Assembly: GCA_902812485.1 (NCBI GenBank)
Contig: CADDZS010000006.1
Location: forward strand, 1 to 37,233
Direction of reading: 5' to 3'
Length of the DNA: 37,233 bases
DNA from: an archaeon
GTDB lineage: Archaea > Thermoproteota > Nitrososphaeria > Nitrososphaerales > CADDZS01
Shown here: in pieces, positions 25,711 to 33,425 of the stretch
Position numbering within the stretch: the stretch's first letter is position 1
Layout: each line of letters starts with the position of its first letter
The notes under the pieces: generated by a model
Database searches by the model: none
Seen by the model: only the letters and a program-made list of their open reading frames with translations
What the model was told of the DNA's origin: nothing
Translations under genes and position numbers: made by a program

Positions 25711-26697
25711 ATGACTGTGCAACAAACTAAATCCGTTAATGAAATTGGATTTCCAAAATTTGGGATTCAATTTCGAAATTTCCCCAAAATCACAGCCGAT
25801 TCTCTATTCGACAAAATTGCGGAGGTTTCGCATGAGGCAGAGAGGGCCGGATATGATTCTCTTTGGACGATAGATCATTTGATGTTATGCCCTCCAATAT
25901 CTTACGAGAGCCAACCAATCCCGGACGCGTGGACTGCGCTGGTCCAGATCGCAAATGAAACTACCTCTGTGGATATCGGGACTTTGGTGACATCTTCTTT
26001 GTTTCGAAGTGCAGAGTATCTAGCGAAGCTCTCTGAGGCGCTGTACTTGATCAGTTCAGGGAGATTACAAGTAGGCATTGGAGCTGGCTGGTTTGAGCAG
26101 GAATTCAGGGCTTATGGAATCCCGTTTCCTTCTCCGATGCAGAGGCTTGCCATGGTAGAAAATCAAGTGAAATACCTCAGAAAATACTTTCGAAGTTTAG
26201 GACAAGATCTTACAAAAGATGGAATGCCTTTGGCAAGTTCCCCGCCAATCTGGATAGGTGGCTCAGGGCCTCGTTTGACACTAAAGCTTGCGGCGAAAAT
26301 TGCTGATGCTTGCAACCTCTTTGGCAATCCGAAAACTGTGCAAGAGAGATTGGAACTGCTTGAACTTTATTGCAGGAAGTTTTCAAGAGATCCCAAGGAA
26401 ATAATCAAGTCGAAGCACAGTAACGTTGTGATCGGACGCTCCAAAGCCGAAGTAGAGAAGAAATTTGCGGAAATTGTTCCTGAAAGATCTAAGTGGAAGG
26501 AATTTTCTACCTCAAACATAGTCGGAACTGCAAGTGAGTGTGTCGAATCACTGAGAAAGTACATCTTGGTGGGCGTTGAGTACTTCACACTCAACTTCCC
26601 GGATCTCTTCGAAATTGACCCCCTCAAACTCTTCATGACCGACGTAGTCGGAGCCTTGAAAGAAATGGAAATTTCAGCCTCTGGGGAACAGATGTAA
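25711..26697 (+). CDS. Luciferase-like (LLM) F420- or flavin-dependent oxidoreductase
   Basis: A 328-residue TIM-barrel protein of the bacterial-luciferase-like family. The N-terminus FGIQFRNFPK is followed by AERAGYDSLWTIDHLM, then TSSLFRSAEYLAKLSEALYLISSGRLQVGIGAGWFEQEFRAYGIPFPS, all family hallmarks. IWIGGSGPRLTLKLAAKIADACNL is the phosphate-binding part. Members closely like this in archaea usually use F420, for which a CofE-like gene is present in the window, but FMN cannot be excluded. A GGGAGAAAGGG ribosome-binding site precedes the ATG. It is 88 bases after the deacetylase gene and probably co-transcribed with it. Confidence 0.9.
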   Translation: MTVQQTKSVNEIGFPKFGIQFRNFPKITADSLFDKIAEVSHEAERAGYDSLWTIDHLMLCPPISYESQPIPDAWTALVQIANETTSVDIGTLVTSSLFRSAEYLAKLSEALYLISSGRLQVGIGAGWFEQEFRAYGIPFPSPMQRLAMVENQVKYLRKYFRSLGQDLTKDGMPLASSPPIWIGGSGPRLTLKLAAKIADACNLFGNPKTVQERLELLELYCRKFSRDPKEIIKSKHSNVVIGRSKAEVEKKFAEIVPERSKWKEFSTSNIVGTASECVESLRKYILVGVEYFTLNFPDLFEIDPLKLFMTDVVGALKEMEISASGEQM

Positions 26698-26731
26698 ATT
26701 ATTGGATCAAAAGCGTCATCGAATCAACTCT

Positions 26732-26740
26732 CTATATATT
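26732..26740 (+). promoter_or_regulatory. TATA box of the DegT gene (leaderless start)
   Basis: CTATATATT centred about 27 bases before the ATG at 26763 implies that transcription begins at or next to the start codon. The aminotransferase and the BshC-like gene downstream can thus be expressed apart from the first two genes of the cluster. Confidence 0.55.
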
Positions 26741-26762
26741 TCTATGAGGGAAGAAAAAACTA

Positions 26763-27938
26763 ATGCAATTTCGCTCCTCCTCCTTTGGGCAAGAGGAAAA
26801 ATTCTTGATCAACATTCCTTCAATGTCTCCCTTTTTCACGGATGAGGATATTCAAGAGCTGCTCAGTGGCTTTGAACAGATTTTGAGGTCGGGAAAGCTC
26901 ACTCTTGGAAAGTACACAGCCGAATTTGAAGAAAAATTTGCAAAGTATGTGGGGGTGAAATACGCAGTTGCAACTAACAGCGGTACAAGTTCGCTCGAAG
27001 CTATCTACCGCTCTCTTGGAATCGAAGGAAAGGAAGTGATAACTCCGACAAACACACATATTGCCACTTCTAATGCAGTGATTTTTGCTGGCGGGATTCC
27101 AGTTCTCACCGACATCGATGAAGAGTCGCTTTGCATGAGCTTTGAGGATCTAAGGTCAAAAATCGGGAACAAGACAAAAGCTGTAGTTGTTGTTCATGTG
27201 GCGGGTCTGATTCATCCTCGATTCGATGATTTCCGGGAGCTATGCAACGAAAAGGAAATCTTCTTGATAGAAGATGCTGCACACGCACACGGCGCCTCTA
27301 AAAATGGAAAGAGAGCCGGCTCGCTTGGGAAAGCAGGAAGTTTCTCTTTCTATCCTGCCAAAGTAATTACAACCATCGAAGGCGGAATGATAACGACAGA
27401 CGACGAAGAACTAGCCAAAACCGCACGTGAGCTCAGAAATCACGGCAGTAATTCCAGCGGCTTGCAAGTTAGACTGGGAAATAATTGGCGAATGAGCGAA
27501 ATTCATTCTCTTATTGGCTTAGTCCAATTGAACAGGATAGACGAGATCATTTACCTGAAGAGAAGGATAGCCACGGAGTATGAAAAGTACCTTGCGGATG
27601 AAAAGGACATCACGCTTCTCAAAGTTCCTTCCGACACGACTCACAGTTACTACAAGTACCCTGTCATTCTGAATCGCAAGGGCATTCCCCGTGAGAAGGT
27701 TCAGTCAATCATGAAGAAAAAGTTCGGAATAGAAACAGGTACAATTTACTACCCGCCTTGCCACTTGCAACCCGTTTATAGAGAAATGTTTCCAAATCTG
27801 CATGGAAGTCTCCCTGTAGCTGAAGACGTTCTGAATCGCACGATTTCTCTGCCGATATTTGCTAGCATGACAGAAGAGCAAGCAGAATACGTTTCAAAAT
27901 CCCTAATGGAAGCTATCTCACTTTCAAAGTTGGATTAA
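26763..27938 (+). CDS. DegT/DnrJ/EryC1/StrS-family PLP-dependent aminotransferase
   Basis: A 391-residue sugar aminotransferase-like protein. Key parts are YAVATNSGTSSLEAIYRSLG (cofactor phosphate contact), PTNTHIATSNAVIFAGG, IEDAAHAHGA with the Asp that holds the pyridine nitrogen (D171), and SFSFYPAKVITTIEGGM with K200 as Schiff-base lysine. All catalytic elements are present. Such enzymes usually transfer an amino group from Glu or Gln to a nucleotide-linked keto-sugar, making a 3- or 4-amino sugar. The first 18 residues are an unusual extension, but the TATA spacing supports this ATG as a leaderless start. The next gene, a BshC homologue, is 63 bases downstream. Confidence 0.93.
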   Translation: MQFRSSSFGQEEKFLINIPSMSPFFTDEDIQELLSGFEQILRSGKLTLGKYTAEFEEKFAKYVGVKYAVATNSGTSSLEAIYRSLGIEGKEVITPTNTHIATSNAVIFAGGIPVLTDIDEESLCMSFEDLRSKIGNKTKAVVVVHVAGLIHPRFDDFRELCNEKEIFLIEDAAHAHGASKNGKRAGSLGKAGSFSFYPAKVITTIEGGMITTDDEELAKTARELRNHGSNSSGLQVRLGNNWRMSEIHSLIGLVQLNRIDEIIYLKRRIATEYEKYLADEKDITLLKVPSDTTHSYYKYPVILNRKGIPREKVQSIMKKKFGIETGTIYYPPCHLQPVYREMFPNLHGSLPVAEDVLNRTISLPIFASMTEEQAEYVSKSLMEAISLSKLD

Positions 27939-28001
27939 CTGCCGTCTTTTCCAGTATCAATCAAAGTAACTTCATGAGAGGGGGAACTCGCAACGACAAA
28001 T

Positions 28002-29696
28002 TTGCTTGAATTTGTTCATAGATCCCTGAAAGAGCGAGAAAGACAGCCAAGCTTCAAAACGAGCTTCTTGTTTGTTAGCACATCAGAAGTTGCCGAGGCT
28101 GTCTTGTCTTACTTTGACAAGGTGAGAGAAGCCCGTGATGAGGATTACGTTCAGGAAATGAGACATAAGATTTCAAATCTAGCAGAGAAATATTACAAAG
28201 GCCTCCAAGAAGAGCTTCCAGATCCTGTGACTTCTGAAATAGAGAGAAATCTTCGACTGCTCCGAAGCATTAGTAGCAAGAATCTCATGTTAATTGTGAC
28301 GGCACATCAACCCAATCTCTTTCCCTTCTCTGGAGTGATGAGAAAGATAGTTCTTGCAAATCATTTGTCAAAGCTCGTTGCCAAGTTAAAGAAGGCTCAG
28401 GGATCAAATGATTTTGAAGTTCTCTGTCTCTTCGCAGTTGCGGATCATGACTTTGTTCACAACAAATGGATTAGATCTGCCGAGCTTCCAGCGCCTCTGA
28501 GGCGAGACGGAGTCCTGAGACTCAATCTGCAGTTTCGTGAAAAGTCGGATTTGATGCTTCCCTCGAACAGGATCTCGAAACCTAGTAAGGAGCTTCTCGA
28601 AAAATGGAGATCCGAAATTTTTGAATGGATACAAGAAAATGGCTCGCTTGCAACGAAGTATCTGAGATCTATCGAGCCGAAGTCTAAAACCGATGTTTCG
28701 TCCCAAGCCCTCCAGAGTTTCAGGGACTTTTGGGAGCTCGTAGAAACTGCCCACAATTATTCAGCGAACTTGTCGGAATTTAGTTCCTTTCTGCTGTTTC
28801 TTGTCTCATCAAAGATTTGGAGAATTCCAATGCTGTTTATGAATCTCTCTAATTTTTTTCCGCTCTTGCGAAGAGAATACCTCTGGTTCTTGGAAAACTC
28901 AGAAGGATTTCGAAGTGCAATATTGGAAAGTGAGGAGCGACTGAAAGCCTGTGAGGTCGACAGCGGCTTGCCTAACGACCTTGCTGAACTCTCTCCTCTT
29001 TGGCTCAGATGCAAGTGCGGGAGTAAGTACAGGCTCTCCTTCTCCGAAAGAGATCTCTCAGGGAAATGCCTGCGCTGTCAATCTGAAATATTTCTTTCCC
29101 TGGAGGAAGCAAGAGAGTTGATTGAACATAGTCCTGAACTTTTCGAACCAAGATCGATATCTATGCCAATTTCTCTCTCGAGAGCAACACACATGTCATG
29201 CTACATCGGAGGAATCGGAAGCCTAGGATATCTCATACATGCACGAACTGCAAGTATTGCGATGAGAGTCTCATTCCCTCCAACACCTTTTTGGTTTGTT
29301 CCTGACAGATTTATTGGCGTTGAGCAACTTGCTGCGATGCATGAAATAAAGAGAATCGCGCAGACCTACAAGCTTGTATCAGCTGAGACAGATCTTCGAC
29401 ATCTTGAATCAAATGCAGAGTCACTTGGTTCACAGCTAAGAGCGAAAATCGAAACTGGTGAGGAGAAAAAGACTCCAGTCACGCAAAGAGATCAACAGTT
29501 ACTTCAAAGAATTTCCAAGATAAGTCATGCCAATCCCTGCATGATTGGCTACGCAGTGGATATCGGCCTTGATCGGCTCGTAGCGCAGTGGAACAAGTTC
29601 CTCGAAAGAGTTGGGAATCTGCATTCAGAAGTCTCGCTAGAGTCGTTTTGCTCATTGGCTCTTGGGACCCCTGTCCATTCACAATTAGCCCTTTAA
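28002..29696 (+). CDS. BshC-like protein (putative cysteine-sugar ligase) with zinc-binding insertion
   Basis: A 564-residue homologue of the bacillithiol synthase BshC, which joins cysteine to a glucosaminyl acceptor. Landmarks align in order. T-A-H-Q-P-N-L-F at 100-107 corresponds to the GQQ-x-GLF motif; A-D-H-D at 147-150 in FAVADHDFVHNKW corresponds to GEDHD; and HSPELFEPRSISMPISLSR followed by YIGGIGSLGYLIHA corresponds to HPERFSxNVVTRPL and FIAGPGEINYW in bacterial BshC. Where BshC has its Tyr/Asp-rich loop, this protein has C337, C339, C356 and C359, likely a zinc site. A coiled-coil-like C-terminal region follows, as in BshC. The start is TTG, with GAGAGGGGG about 20 bases upstream. 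Function in this lineage is unproven. Confidence 0.82.
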   Translation: MLEFVHRSLKERERQPSFKTSFLFVSTSEVAEAVLSYFDKVREARDEDYVQEMRHKISNLAEKYYKGLQEELPDPVTSEIERNLRLLRSISSKNLMLIVTAHQPNLFPFSGVMRKIVLANHLSKLVAKLKKAQGSNDFEVLCLFAVADHDFVHNKWIRSAELPAPLRRDGVLRLNLQFREKSDLMLPSNRISKPSKELLEKWRSEIFEWIQENGSLATKYLRSIEPKSKTDVSSQALQSFRDFWELVETAHNYSANLSEFSSFLLFLVSSKIWRIPMLFMNLSNFFPLLRREYLWFLENSEGFRSAILESEERLKACEVDSGLPNDLAELSPLWLRCKCGSKYRLSFSERDLSGKCLRCQSEIFLSLEEARELIEHSPELFEPRSISMPISLSRATHMSCYIGGIGSLGYLIHARTASIAMRVSFPPTPFWFVPDRFIGVEQLAAMHEIKRIAQTYKLVSAETDLRHLESNAESLGSQLRAKIETGEEKKTPVTQRDQQLLQRISKISHANPCMIGYAVDIGLDRLVAQWNKFLERVGNLHSEVSLESFCSLALGTPVHSQLAL

Positions 29697-29758
29697 GGAA
29701 GGGGTATTTCTAGCGACAAAGAAAGAAAGAAAAGCCATAAACGAGATATTGGTAAATC

Positions 29759-30352
29759 TTACCAATCTCTTCTGGAAGAATCGTTCCTCTGTTCGGGAAG
29801 CTCCTCAGTGTTTGATTCGCTTGTCTTTTCTATAGTCATTAGCACCGTACTTTCAGTAACTGTGAACCTTGGAGTAATCCCCACATTTGCTACGAACATT
29901 GCCTCTAAAACTGATTGCAAAGCCACTGACCATTTGCTGCCATAATTGTGGCGCAACGTAACCACATATTCAGAATCTGTCGAAGAGTTGTGATACGTCG
30001 CCCATTTCATGTAGTCGCAGAAAATATTTTCAACAAAGCGGATACATCCTTTAAGATCATTCTTTTGGCCTGTAAAGAGGATCAAATCCTTGGGAAACCT
30101 TTTTCCCGTTTCTAAAGCAAGTGCTCGCACAGAGTCCTCGTTGAGGTGAGAGAGACCTCGAATAAAGTCGTGAACAGAAAACATGATGTATCCGAAGTCT
30201 TGCAGATATCGATCAAAATTTACCCATTTTCTAAGAATTTGGTTTGTTAGGTTGTTGACACTTGTTCCTCTCCGAGCGCTCTCTGTGTCAAGTGCTTCAA
30301 GGATATCTGCATCGAGTCGGAATGATTTTGTTTGGGTAGGTGTTTTGTCCAA
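29759..30352 (-). CDS. Ribbon-helix-helix regulator with C-terminal sensor-like domain
   Basis: A 197-residue protein. Residues 8-44 (TKSFRLDADILEALDTESARRGTSVNNLTNQILRKW) form a ribbon-helix-helix DNA-binding domain like CopG/Arc. The remaining 145 residues are alpha/beta; the segment VVTLRHNYGSKWSVALQSVLEAMF resembles the ligand-binding V4R or heme-NO-binding-like folds seen in sensors, though I cannot confirm that. The polar C-terminal tail is disordered-looking. Start TTG at 30352, preceded at about 26 bases by a TATA element, so it may be leaderless. Convergent with the BshC-like gene, divergent from the methyltransferase gene. Confidence 0.72.
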   Translation of the reverse strand: MDKTPTQTKSFRLDADILEALDTESARRGTSVNNLTNQILRKWVNFDRYLQDFGYIMFSVHDFIRGLSHLNEDSVRALALETGKRFPKDLILFTGQKNDLKGCIRFVENIFCDYMKWATYHNSSTDSEYVVTLRHNYGSKWSVALQSVLEAMFVANVGITPRFTVTESTVLMTIEKTSESNTEELPEQRNDSSRRDW

Positions 30353-30377
30353 GGTCAGTCATCAGGAAAACAATACA

Positions 30378-30388
30378 TGATATATAAG
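30378..30388. promoter_or_regulatory. Palindromic TATATA element between divergent genes
   Basis: TGATATATAAG contains a nearly palindromic TATATA. On the minus strand it lies about 27 bases before the TTG of the regulator at 30352; on the plus strand it would start transcription near 30412, upstream of the methyltransferase gene. Confidence 0.45.
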
Positions 30389-30428
30389 CTGAAGGACATC
30401 TTTTCTTCGGAGCTCTACAAAGAAAAGC

Positions 30429-30626
30429 ATGCGCTTGAGAAACTGGCTATCTATTCAACTATTCAATTTATCTCTATACAAGAAAGCCCAATTCTTTGGC
30501 TTCTTTTGTACTTTCTTCCTTGATGAATCCCTTTTCAATGGATCGGAAGGTTCACTGAAGAAGCTTGACAATTATATCGCGTTCAAGATCCTTAGAGACA
30601 ATTCAAAAGAGGAGGAGAATGTGTGA
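30429..30626 (+). CDS. Possible small protein, 65 residues, coupled to the methyltransferase gene
   Basis: An ATG frame of 65 residues whose stop overlaps the GTG of the next gene by four bases (GTGA), a typical translational-coupling overlap. The first half is rich in Phe and Leu and the second is polar (NGSEGSLKKLDNYIAFKILRDNSKEEENV). It starts about 17 bases after the inferred start site. I do not recognise it, and it may be only a leader region. Confidence 0.3.
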   Translation: MRLRNWLSIQLFNLSLYKKAQFFGFFCTFFLDESLFNGSEGSLKKLDNYIAFKILRDNSKEEENV

Positions 30627-31936
30627 AGGAAGAAGAACGGCTCGAATTTTTAGTTCTTTTTGGATACGGGAAAGCATCGCTTCTTGAGCTCTGTGCACTT
30701 GAAGAGTCTCGCCTGCTTGATTTCGAGGTAGTCGAGTGTTATGATTCTTTTTCTGTCATTGAGTGTACTCTATCAACTGCAAGAAAACTTGCAAAGAGGC
30801 TGGGTGGAGCATCAAAAATCGCAAAGAAGCTCTCGAATGATCTCGATGAAGCCCTCGAAACCTTGGAACTCCCATATCGAGACAAGTTCAACTGGACCAT
30901 TTCCGCTTACGAGTGCCCGGAGGAGATCGCAAGAGTAGCGAAAGAAGAGCTATCTTACAGGTTCAAAAGTGAAGGCTTGAAGAAAGGAAGATTCATCATA
31001 CCCAGTCAGGAGAGGGGAAGAGGCAAAACAAGTGATGAGCCCGTCGACAACAACCAAGGAATGGACTTCAACACTGCTAGAGTAAACTTCGAACTTCGTT
31101 TCGAAGATGTAGCCAAGAGAATTCTGAACCATGATCGAGGCGAAGGAGGACCCGGATTCGACTTTGTAATCGAGGGCGGATCGAATCTATTGAAACCGAT
31201 CTTTGCCCAAACAATTGCTACAATAGATCATAGGGGTTTCGAAGAAAGGGACTTTGCTAGACCTCACAAGGATCCCAGGATCACACTGGGACCGCGAATT
31301 GCAAGAATGATGATAAATCTTAGCGAGATGCCCCAAGATGGTGCGAAAACTGCTTCTCACAATTATGTCCTGGATCCGTTCTGCGGACTCGGCACGATTC
31401 TTATAGAAGCATTGTGTTGCGGCCATTCAGTCATTGGTTCTGATATTAGAGTGGATATTGTTTCCAAATGCAGGGAGAATCTTGAATGGTACTCTCGGAG
31501 ATACGGTCTCAGTAAAGATCAAAGTATCACAACTCTAATTTCCAACGCAAGCTTCCTCAGCTCGAAGATTCATAGAAATCAGTCTATCGGGGCGATAGTC
31601 ACCGAGCCTATCTTACTGCCTACGTTCAAGAGCAATCCAGGAAAAATTGAAGCTTTGAGGCTTCTTGACCTTTCTAAGAGAAGGTACTCTGAAACGTTGA
31701 ATAGTTTGGTAGATCTTCTCCCCCGTGAGAATTCACGTTTAGTTTTCACTACGCCAATCATCGTTGATTCAGGAGGCTCATTTCATGAAATGATGGTGAA
31801 GGTAGATTCGACTAGACCCTATGTTCCAAGAAAGCTCTCGCAGGTAAAAATTCAATATCCACTCCAAATAGAAACATCAAAGAAGAAGACTGTTCATAGA
31901 GCGATCAACGTATTGTCGATTCGTCCTCCTCCTTAG
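30623..31936 (+). CDS. Trm11/TrmG10-type RNA methyltransferase-like protein
   Basis: A 437-residue protein with an N-terminal RNA-binding half and a C-terminal Rossmann methyltransferase. The link region has LLKPIFAQTIATIDHRGFEERDFARPHKDPRITLGPRIARMMINL, typical of the COG1041/Trm11 family. Motif I is V249-L-D-P-F-C-G-L-G-T258, followed by the acidic SAM-ribose position in VIGSDIR. In motif IV, where these enzymes have DPPY, the sequence is T327-E-P-I-L-L-P333. SAM binding therefore looks intact but the target-base pocket is altered. A GGAGG seven bases before the GTG supports the start. Its stop overlaps the convergent TrmJ-like stop by four bases. Likely substrate is tRNA, not proven. Confidence 0.8.
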   Translation: MKEEERLEFLVLFGYGKASLLELCALEESRLLDFEVVECYDSFSVIECTLSTARKLAKRLGGASKIAKKLSNDLDEALETLELPYRDKFNWTISAYECPEEIARVAKEELSYRFKSEGLKKGRFIIPSQERGRGKTSDEPVDNNQGMDFNTARVNFELRFEDVAKRILNHDRGEGGPGFDFVIEGGSNLLKPIFAQTIATIDHRGFEERDFARPHKDPRITLGPRIARMMINLSEMPQDGAKTASHNYVLDPFCGLGTILIEALCCGHSVIGSDIRVDIVSKCRENLEWYSRRYGLSKDQSITTLISNASFLSSKIHRNQSIGAIVTEPILLPTFKSNPGKIEALRLLDLSKRRYSETLNSLVDLLPRENSRLVFTTPIIVDSGGSFHEMMVKVDSTRPYVPRKLSQVKIQYPLQIETSKKKTVHRAINVLSIRPPP

Positions 31937-32757
31937 CTTTCAGATTTTCTCTGCAATCTTGTAATTTTTGAAATTGCCTTCCCTGCCAAACCCATCAGAA
32001 GATATGCTTCTCTCTCGCTCAGATTGGTTCTTGCAACGATTCTCTCGATCAGGATTTTTAGCTTTCTAATTCTGTGATCCTGTACGTCTGAAAGTCTAGC
32101 TAGCTTCAACAAGAGATTTACCACACGAGCCTGTTCTTTCTTCGAAGCGCCATCCCTTGTTTCATTTGTGGCGGCTAGATTGCGAGATTGCAATCTTAAC
32201 ACTTCGAGAAATGAAAAGAAAATTATCGCAGCGGCATGAGACACGTTCAAAGTATTGTATGCAGAACCCGTCCTGATTGAGGTGATAATGTGACAAAGAG
32301 AAAGCTCTTCATTCGTAAGGCCAGTTGTATCTCTCCCAAAAACAATGCATATCGAGTTATGAGAGTCTTCTTTGGTTAAAGAGAAGTTTCTGATCAAGAT
32401 CTTTGCGCAGTTGCTGGGACTCACAACCTTTCTCGCAATATTCGACTTTTTCCTAGCGGGTATAGCAGTTGTTCCGACAAGCAGTGAGAATTCCCTTCTA
32501 AGATCTTGGAAGGTCTTGACATACTTTGCCTTGCGAACTATAAGTTCTGCGTGTGAAGCAAAGCGACAAGCTTGTTCCAGCTCATTCTGTATCTTCATTC
32601 CCCCGACAATTACAAGCCGATTCATTCCAAAGTTAGCCATGACCCTCGCAAGATAACCTACGTTAATCGCGAATTCGGGTTCGACAATTGCAACAGCAAT
32701 CTGACCCAGCTTGCCTTTCATGATGTCTGAAGAATTTGGTGAAACCTCCGATTTCAA
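31933..32757 (-). CDS. TrmJ-family SPOUT RNA methyltransferase
   Basis: A 274-residue SPOUT enzyme that methylates a tRNA ribose 2'-OH in characterised relatives. Motif 1 is VAIVEPEFAINVGYLARVMANFG (residues 22-44), motif 2 IVFGRDTTGLTNEEL (138-152), and motif 3 a Y-N-T-L-N-V-S-H-A-A segment (168-177) that forms the trefoil knot. The C-terminal helical extension fits TrmJ. The frame starts at a TTG whose first bases overlap the stop of the hemK-like gene (TTGA), suggesting coupling; an ATG at 32721 would begin right at the SPOUT fold. It is the last gene of the operon that begins with rpl21e. Confidence 0.88.
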   Translation of the reverse strand: MKSEVSPNSSDIMKGKLGQIAVAIVEPEFAINVGYLARVMANFGMNRLVIVGGMKIQNELEQACRFASHAELIVRKAKYVKTFQDLRREFSLLVGTTAIPARKKSNIARKVVSPSNCAKILIRNFSLTKEDSHNSICIVFGRDTTGLTNEELSLCHIITSIRTGSAYNTLNVSHAAAIIFFSFLEVLRLQSRNLAATNETRDGASKKEQARVVNLLLKLARLSDVQDHRIRKLKILIERIVARTNLSEREAYLLMGLAGKAISKITRLQRKSES

Positions 32758-33326
32758 CAGTTCAAAGCAACTTTTTCTTCTAAGACTTGAGGATTTGAAA
32801 GATTTTTCCTGATTTCAAACACGTATAATGTTTCAAAGAAAAGCTTCTTTTCTTCGATCTTTCGAATTTTAAGCTGGCGCATTGTGCAAAACTGGAATAG
32901 TTTATCCAGCTTGCAATGAGAGGAGAGCACCATGAGAATTCTTCCGTCTGGCCTTAAGACTCTCAAAGCATCTTCTAGGAAGGAAATTGGAACGCTAATT
33001 CCTCCGGGACCGCCATCAACCGTCACATCTTCAATCACGCTTGAAGGCATGTATGGCGGGTTGAAGGCAACTACCTCAAAAGTGCAATCGCGAAAGCAAG
33101 TTGCTCGGTCAGTCCTTAAGAAATTGACCTCCGAATTTCCCCGCACAGGTCGCAAAAGATCAGTTCCCACGAGAAATTTGAACCTAGAGCCCATCCCAGT
33201 AAGAACACCTGCGTTTCCCACTCCAATTTCGAGCAAAGATTCTCCTTCCAGTTTACTTATCGCCCTTCTCAGCAAGTCAGAATCATCAGAGTAAACATAG
33301 TTGCTTTGTCTTGGAGTCAAAGACAA
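32754..33326 (-). CDS. HemK/PrmC-like N5-glutamine methyltransferase
   Basis: A 190-residue class I methyltransferase lacking the N-terminal domain of bacterial PrmC, as in archaeal homologues related to eukaryotic Mtq2. Motif I is LLEIGVGNAGVLTG (31-44) and the catalytic N-P-P-Y is at 89-92 (FNPPYMP). The Glu/Asp after motif I is in GTDLLRP. It should methylate Gln in the GGQ motif of release factor aRF1, with Trm112-like help. The start is TTG with a GAGG upstream, starting about 100 bases downstream of an inserted IS110 element; the gene normally follows ksgA in archaeal operons. Confidence 0.9.
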   Translation of the reverse strand: MSLTPRQSNYVYSDDSDLLRRAISKLEGESLLEIGVGNAGVLTGMGSRFKFLVGTDLLRPVRGNSEVNFLRTDRATCFRDCTFEVVAFNPPYMPSSVIEDVTVDGGPGGISVPISFLEDALRVLRPDGRILMVLSSHCKLDKLFQFCTMRQLKIRKIEEKKLFFETLYVFEIRKNLSNPQVLEEKVALNC

Positions 33327-33425
33327 GAGATCTTACCTCATCGAGACTTTACACTCATGTAAGATGCTTGACTACTCTAGGTTAGCGATCCCCAAGCCTG
33401 CCCATTTTTGCCAGTGATTGGTTGT

